A stretch of DNA of 64,000 bases from Neoarius graeffei (Eukaryota > Chordata > Actinopteri > Siluriformes > Ariidae), in the NCBI RefSeq assembly GCF_027579695.1, contig NC_083587.1:38540732-38604731 (forward strand), in the 5' to 3' direction. Shown here in pieces: positions 58,180 through 64,000 of this stretch. A model generated the notes under the pieces. The model saw nothing but the letters and a program-made list of their open reading frames with translations. It did not search any database and had not been told where the DNA came from. A program made the position numbers and the translations under genes. Within the stretch, counting starts at the first letter, position 1, and each line of letters opens with the position of its first letter.

Positions 58180-58600
58180 GTTTTAAACATCACTTAGTTT
58201 ATGCTTATGAATACATACTTTTGTTCATAAGGCAAAAGATATATGTGTAAATCTGAAGCGGATGTGTCTCTGCACATACTTATTTCCCCTCACTGTAAAC
58301 TACAAACAGCTCTGATTCTAATCACAATGCAGTGTCAGTGGGTTAAATTCCACTAGAGGCTCAGAATGAGGTCATATCAGGATTAAAAAGGAGAGCAAGG
58401 ATGCAAAAAAGGCAGATAGTCACTGATGTATGGCCGAGTGCTAGTCACAGTAGCATAGTGTGAATGAGAACCAAGGAATGCCAGAGGAGGTGCTGTGAGA
58501 GAGAGAGAGAGAGAGAGAGATGGAATTTTTCATAGAGGGTGTCATTTAGCCAAAAAAAGGTCAAAGAAAAAGAAGGCTTATATTATATACTGTACATGTG
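57512..58600. other. no gene; tetranucleotide and GA repeats
   Basis: It contains (AATC)n at 58124-58177 and (GA)n at 58497-58521. No coding or RNA feature is supported. Confidence 0.4.
58124..58177. repeat. (AATC)n microsatellite
   Basis: About thirteen units, the complement type of the TTGA tract at 32107. Confidence 0.95.
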
Positions 58601-58766
58601 AGGACAAGTGTTTTACTGGGAAATAGGCCACTCATATTTTTCCATATGAACAACATCTGGGACATTGAGCAACATTATTCAATATGTCACTCATCACTCG
58701 TGAGGAAATCAATGAATTGTTTTGATAAATTTGGGTACTTTTTTTTTTTGGAAATGTGTCTATATA

Positions 58767-59127
58767 GGGCGGCACGGTGGTGTAGTGGTTAGCACGGTCG
58801 CCTCACAGCAAGAAGCCTCCGGGTTCAAACCCAGCGGCCTTTCTGTGTGGAGTTTACATGTTCTCCCCGTGTCTGCGTGGGTTTCCTCCGGGTGCTCCGG
58901 TTTCTCCCACAGTCCAAAGACGTGCAGTTAGGTTGACGTGGGGCGGCCTTGGGCTGAGGTGCCCTTGAGCAAGGTACCTAACCTCTGACTGCTCCCCAGG
59001 CGCTGTAGTGTGGCTGCCCACTGCTCCGAGTGTGCATGTGTTCACTGCTTCAGATGGGTTAAATGCAGAGGATGAATTTCACTGTGCTTGAAGTGTGCAT
59101 GTGACGAATAAAGGTTTCTTCTTCTTC
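58767..59127 (+). repeat. chimeric V-SINE with a different 3' tail
   Basis: The head and core match the other V-SINEs to GTCCAAAGACGTGCAG. The 3' part is then GGGCTGAGGTGCCCTTGAGC, GCGCTGTAGTGTGGCTGCCC and GGTTAAATGCAGAGGATG, ending in AATAAAGG and TTCTTCTTCTTC. This LINE-like tail differs from the GATAATGAGATG tail of all other copies. Confidence 0.85.
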
Positions 59128-59273
59128 ATATAATAAAAAGAAAAATCACACGTCGGCTTGAAGATGTGAAATTTATCTTCTCGTGTTGAAAAACTCACAT
59201 TTTTCATACGAAATACGTCGCAGATCTGAACGACATTTAAATAATACCGGCTGGCTTTTTTATCATTTTATCA

Positions 59274-59367
59274 TATATCAGGTATGTTCCATTCAGCCAG
59301 CATGATACTGAACGAGTCAAAGACTAGTTCAATATCATGCTAGCTGAATGGAATATATCTGATATAC
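59274..59367. repeat. imperfect inverted repeat, 40-bp arms
   Basis: TATATCAGGTATGTTCCATT-CAGCCAGCATGATACTGAAC (59274-59313) pairs with its inverted counterpart at 59328-59367, with a 14-base loop. Pairing can extend outward (CTGGCTTTTTTAT against AAAAAAAGCCACCAG). Confidence 0.85.
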
Positions 59368-60154
59368 CACAAAAAAAGCCACCAGTATTATTATTATTCT
59401 ACTACATACACACACACTTCCAGTTTTTCGATGTCCGTTGGTATGTTTTTCTCTTGTAAATATGTGTGAAGAATATCTAATAAAGTTTTGGCAGCCTTTC
59501 GGGTGTTCAGCACGTCTTTCTCTTTCCCGGTGAACAAAGAAATGCTTCTGTGCATCCACAGCAGAAAACTCTCATATTGAATATTTGCATCAGCTCCGAC
59601 GTGTGACATGTCTTGACAACCATACAATATCGTAAAGCATATTCAACGCTCATTCTCCATTTAGTAGAGTGACATAATACACGTAGGATAAGCGATGTAC
59701 TAACTGCATGCTATCAAATCAAATGAATGAAACATGCTAGAATGGAACAGAATATGTTTTTTTTTTATTCCATAAAAAAAGTGTCCTGTATAATAATTCC
59801 CGATATTTCACTCTGATGACGTCACTCCCAATGTTTTCCTGCTGACGTGATATACATTAAAATGGCAAACTGGTTCAAAATTATTATTTTTTTGTGGATG
59901 TGTCTGTATAATAAAAAAATATAACATGGTGGCGTGATAATATGGAGCTTGTCTTCGTGTGGTGAGCATGCTGAACATATGAAGTGAACAAGTGATAAAT
60001 TTTTCAACACGAGAAGATAAACTTCATATCTCCAAGTCAAGGTGTGACGCTCTTTTTATGATATAAACACCTTTGCAAACAAAAAGTACCCAAATGTATC
60101 ACAACGATTCATCGATATCCTCAAGCGTGACATAGTGAGAAATATTCTTTCCGC

Positions 60155-60850
60155 ATTCACTGGATATGAGCAATCCCACGCTCTGATTGGCTACTCCACT
60201 ATTAGGCTATCAGCTTGTATACCGTGAGTAGAGAAAAACAAAATGGTGGCATGTGTTACTGAACCAACCGATGACGAAATAAAAGCTCTACTCGAGAACA
60301 ACACCCCAAAAATTTTTAAAGTATTTAAAAGAAACAGAAGTAGCTAAAAGAATATAGTTGTCCCCCCCCCCCCCAAAAAAAAAATCTCCTCTTCCACACT
60401 CCAGCCTAGTCGGTAGGTTTTCACCAACCGCCAAAAACCCGAAGAAAGAAGAAATCATTCCTTCCCCCCTCCCAAAAAAAAGCAACAAAATATGGAATAA
60501 AAGTATTTGATGGTAAGAATACGTCTTTTTTTATTTTTAAAGAATTATTATTATTGCATTTTTCACAAATTGCTGCTGTCATTTTGCCAGTTTGTTTAGA
60601 TTCTAAGTGGAAATGATTGTCGGACGTTTTGTATAAAGTTTTTATTTATCGAATTTGCAAAAAATAAAAATGCTCTGTTTCTCAAAATCCAGTGAATGTG
60701 GATAGAATAAAACAGTCATTCCACTAAATCTCATCATACATGGTTTATAGCCGACTCCGTGCCACGTGCCTTGTCGGCTATCAGCTTATGTACGACCCGA
60801 TTTTGTGGAATAACTCATAATAGAATGCATCATATGTACTTAAGTGACAG
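60155..60850. other. transposon-like sequence with a short ATG frame
   Basis: GCATTCACTGGATATGAGCA through GAGTAGAGAAAAACAAAATG matches 48021-48115. The frame starting at 60242 (MVACVTEPTDDEIKALLENN) continues about 35 residues to a stop. It resembles the start of transposon-encoded recombinase-like proteins only weakly, so I do not name it. A C-run/A-run lies near 60362-60382. Confidence 0.3.
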
Positions 60851-62337
60851 AAAAACATCTTTGCCCACTTTTTTTTATTCCATATCCTCTTCTACCCCCA
60901 TACTGCTGTTCCAGTCTTCAACATTTAACCTGACACTGCTTTGTTGTTCTCTGACTATTCTCCTCCCTGATGATGCTTTAGCTATTTATTTTCACTTCAC
61001 TCAGAATGAAACGTGCTGAAAATGTGTATAATAAGCAGCGTTTACTCTGACTGAATCTCTCCATTTTCCTGTCTTTCCTCCACTCTCACTGTCTTTCATC
61101 TCCTCCCACTTCAAGCCCTCCTTCTCTCTCACTCTCTCCTTGCTTCTGCTCTGTATCGACTACAGCTACGGTTTTCTTGGGAGAAACATCTGCCTGTTTC
61201 TGTATGAATATCAGATGATGGAAATTATGAAACCCAAATTCAAGCATCGAAGTTTTCAGTATATGTGGTTACTAAAAACAGATGCTTCTTGATACTTCCT
61301 GTCCAGACCTGTAGTGGCAAACAAATAATAAATGAAAAGTGGATTTAACTTGACATCAAATATCTGATCATTTAAAGCTGCCTTCAGAAGATAAAGATTT
61401 TGTTCACGGAGGTTGCAGAAGTGTTCCATGAAGACGTGCTCACTGTACCTTAGCTTTTAAACCAGTCACTAGTGATGGCACTTATTCGTGATCTGTGATA
61501 CAGTTCTATTGCCCGTCACGTGCAGTGCCCTCAACAAGTTTTAGAACAGCAACGCCAATTCTTTTGGCTTTCCTATACACTGAAGACGTACTGTATGGTC
61601 CGAGATCAAAAGATGAACGAGATGACAGATCAGGATTTCAGCTTTCATTTCCTGATCTTTATATCCAAGTATGTTTGAACATGGCACATTTGGTGGCAGG
61701 CCATGCAATTTTTATGTGAGCAAAACTATAGGAACAGCTAGTCTGAAAGTAAATAACACTTAAAGTTGCAGTAGGTCACCCGAATAAAAAGAGTCATGTT
61801 TGCTAAAACTGTTACTATGCCCCACCAGCAGTAGATGTGCGAGAGATAGGCTCCTCTGGCTCCACCTAGTGCTCGTAATGCCATTTGCAAGAATCCACTA
61901 GACCCGAATCAAAACAATCCATCCTGGATATCGTATTATTACATCCCCTCCATTATTTATGGGTCTAACAGCGGAGCACATTCAGCAACAGACTCCTCCA
62001 ACTCTGCTGTAGCAAGGAATGGTATTGGTCTGTTTTTTTTTTTGTTTGTTTTGCCAACAGTTCTTCGCTGTGCCAGGACATTGTGCATTGTCACACTAGT
62101 TTATTTAGTGTCTTCCTTTCTATGAACACATCAGAACTGTCAATGGAGTATCCCAGGACAGAGCCAGTCTTCTAAAGTTTATTGAGCTTCCTTGCTCGAA
62201 TGCTGCCTCCCTGCAAAGATAACAGCACTTGCATCGCTCCTGTGGAGGACGGCCCCATGAGGACAGTTGAAAGTCACACCTGGAGGACGCTCTGGACTCT
62301 TACAGTAATGCTTTAATGGCTGAGGACTGCAGTTGTC
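60851..62337. other. no gene; possible Tc1 end piece
   Basis: Around 61615-61735 the sequence ATGACAGATCAGGATTTCAG, GGCATGCAATTTT-like words and GAGCAAAACTATAGGAACAG resemble the arm of a fish Tc1-like family, but no transposase or second arm was seen. The rest has no recognisable feature. Confidence 0.3.
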
Positions 62338-62646
62338 ATGAACAGTTTTGCACTCAAGTTTCCATCAATGAAGAGTTTATAACATCAACGAAACTGACTT
62401 CATGTTAAAACTGTTATAGTCATGTTGTCTGTTGTTGCCCAAATGAGGATGGGTTCCCTTTTGAGTCTGGTTCCTCTCGAGGTTTCTTCCTCATGTCGTC
62501 TGAGGGAGTTTTTCCTTGCCACCGGCTTGCTCATTGGGGATAGATTAGGGATAAAATTAGCTCATGTTTAAAGTCGTTCAAATTCTGTAAAGCTGCTTTG
62601 CGACAATGTTTATTGTTAAAAGCGCTATACAAACAAACTTGACTTG
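62338..62646 (+). repeat. fish-wide interspersed repeat (AAGCTGCTTTGCGACAATG tail)
   Basis: It is nearly identical to 33672-33973 from CAGTTTTGCACTCAAG to GCGCTATACAAACAAACTTG. Related sequence may extend upstream to about 62220. It directly abuts the truncated end of an L2-type LINE. Confidence 0.8.
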
Positions 62647-63860
62647 CAACAAAAGACTGGTAAAAGAGCTCCAACATCTTTCTGGAAACATTAAAAGACC
62701 TGAGCTTCCTCATAAAGTCTGTAGTCATTTAGGAATGACCGAACTTTCTTTGGGACAGGGGCCAGATATTACGTTTTCCACAACACCAACACCCTGCTCT
62801 GATGAAGGCTCAGGCTGAAGAGATTCTGAAAGATTCCACATAGCTGGTTTGAACAAACCTAATCTGTTCTTTGTCTTTATACCTGAAGGTATGCTTCGTA
62901 TTGCTCAGCGGTTCCTTCAGATATTTGGTAAGCCCGAGAATATTTTTGGGAAAACATTCGACCCTGCTGACCGGAACAATGGTGTCTGTGCAGAACGGGA
63001 TTGAGCCTTCTGCAGTAAACAAGTTATTGCCTTGTCCATGCCTACCTGTGGCTGATAAGGAAACTACGGTATGTCTGTGATGAAGTCTGTCATACTGTTA
63101 ATGTCTTCTCCAGCTGGCTCAAACACCACCTCCCAGTCTGTGGTCTCCAAACTGACGGGCAGAGCTTCCTCCGTTTCCCATGAACGATGCTCTTTATGAC
63201 AGACTGCCTTTGGAAAACAGGCAGGAACATTGGTGCCGGCAGAATCAGGTTGTGGTCAGAATATTCAATGGGAGGGAAGAGCAGATGATCTGTATGCATC
63301 CTTTAAATTTGCATACAGGAGGTCCAGTATTCTGTTCTCTTTGGGTGCACAGTCAACACACTGATTAAAACTTTGGCAACCTGGTAGAGAATGATGCAGG
63401 GTTGAAATCAAAAGAAAAACCTTCGGGTGCAGAGTCTGAAGTCTCATGACAGCAGAGTGGATGACGTCACATGACTTCCACATCAGTTGCCAGTGGAATG
63501 TACACACTGACAACCGTGAATTCCCTTGATGGATAAGATGGACTTAGACCAAAAGCCAACATTTAAACAGTGCAACAGTGACAATCTTTAACCACAGCAT
63601 GTTCACAAATGGTGCAATCCCTTCACCTTTCCTGTTACTGCTCAGTCTTGTGTCTCTGTGTACCCTTATTGTCTGAAAGCTGCTGACGGAGGCATTTGGG
63701 TCTGGAATACCCTCATACAGCCTCAGGTCTGTAAAACAAACAAAACTGCATTCCTGATGCTCCTTTTGGGTCTCGATCAGCACCTTGAACTTGTCCATCT
63801 TATTAGCAAGGGACCTCACATTCCTCATAATGATCATGGGAACAAAGGATTTGTATCATC
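62647..63860 (-). pseudogene. L2/CR1-type LINE: endonuclease and RT C-terminus with internal deletion
   Basis: On the - strand the endonuclease starts near 63840 (NVRSLANKMDKFKVLIETQ, FVCFTDLRLYEGIPD). It continues in other frames with DVIHSAVMRLQTLHPKVF and LDLLYANLKDAYRSSALPS (about 63270-63460) and a linker (VECFPKN, 62950). Then at about 62650-62740 comes FMRKLRSFNVSRKMLELFYQ, which is the C-terminal part of the reverse transcriptase. The central RT, including the active site, is deleted. Several frameshifts and stops are present. Confidence 0.65.
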
Positions 63861-64000
63861 TCTGTTTTTCTTTCTTTTTTTATTTTGAGTCCAGCTTTAC
63901 TTGCTCTGTATAGTATGGTTTCTCACATCTCTGATACTTTCACATGGTTTAACACATCTGGCTGTAAATATTAGGGAAATTACATTCTAGATGGAAAAAA
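63861..64000. other. no gene seen at window end
   Basis: Short AT-rich stretch; it may be the 5' continuation of the L2-type LINE on the - strand. Confidence 0.3.

Larger units (their letters stand above)
58620..60170. mobile_element. fold-back transposon complex
   Basis: Left-arm motifs (GTTTTGATAAATTTGGGTAC at 58718, TATAATAAAAAG at 59130, TTATCTTCTCGTGTTGAAAA at 59171) recur inverted on the right (TTTTTCAACACGAGAAGATA at 59999, AAAAAGTACCCAAATGTATC at 60081). A V-SINE-like unit splits the left arm at 58767-59127. Between the arms is another imperfect inverted repeat (59274-59313 against 59328-59367). No transposase frame is visible. The same family was the target of the L1 at 12.65 kb. 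Confidence 0.65.

Noticed and set aside
60242-60350. Start of a transposon-encoded recombinase (MVACVTEPTDDEIKALL)
   Set aside because: Only about 35 residues, followed by a stop; similarity to any named family is too weak to call.

Overview
The window is vertebrate nuclear DNA, almost certainly from a teleost fish. The evidence is spliced genes with GT-AG introns, about fourteen copies or pieces of a tRNA-derived V-SINE, several families of Tc1-like transposons with long inverted ends, fish-type Rex1, L2 and L1 LINEs, PIF/Harbinger and hAT elements, and many di- and tetranucleotide microsatellites. No species can be named from the sequence alone. Most of the 64 kb is transposon-derived. Only two host genes can be supported, and they are convergent neighbours.

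Host genes: (1) an eEF1A-family gene on the + strand at 34579-36773. It has seven coding exons with intact splice acceptors and one continuous frame of 457 codons plus stop, broken only by a TAG at codon 108. The protein is divergent and may be an oocyte-type (42Sp50-like) paralogue. (2) The last three coding exons of ASAP1 on the - strand (39376 down to 38337): the (D/E)LPPKP proline-rich exon, the first SH3 exon and the terminal exon. Its upstream exons were not found and presumably lie beyond 64 kb.

Layout: 0.2-1.5 kb, PIF/Harbinger remnants (a Myb/SANT exon, a transposase start and a terminus). 1.8-2.2 kb, the first exon of a SWIM/YqaJ transposon-type gene. 4.1-7.2 kb, a 5'-truncated Ty3/Gypsy element (- strand) whose integrase lies before the reverse transcriptase, the Gmr1-like order. 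7.3-9.8 kb, V-SINE, hAT, LTR-like and Tc1 fragments. 12.65-25.82 kb, one L1 retrotransposon bounded by a 17-bp target-site duplication. It was about 6.3 kb before four later insertions took it to 13.1 kb: a trimeric minisatellite-bearing element, a hAT with a transposase remnant, a Harbinger-like MITE, and a second hAT that itself carries a tRNA-derived SINE. 26.6-31.1 kb, three Tc1-like copies. 31-34.2 kb, microsatellites and SINEs. 34.6-39.4 kb, the gene pair. 42.3-47.6 kb, Tc1-like copies. 48.25-52.48 kb, a nearly identical 440-bp direct repeat flanking a Rex1-like LINE. 53.4-57.5 kb, Tc1-like copies with V-SINEs inside. 58.6-60.3 kb, a fold-back element complex. 62.3-63.9 kb, a fish-wide repeat tail fused to a deleted L2-type LINE.

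The TSDs give a relative history. V-SINEs sit inside Tc1-like elements at three places and inside the minisatellite element at another, so they are among the youngest layers. I saw no sign of a cooperating gene cluster.
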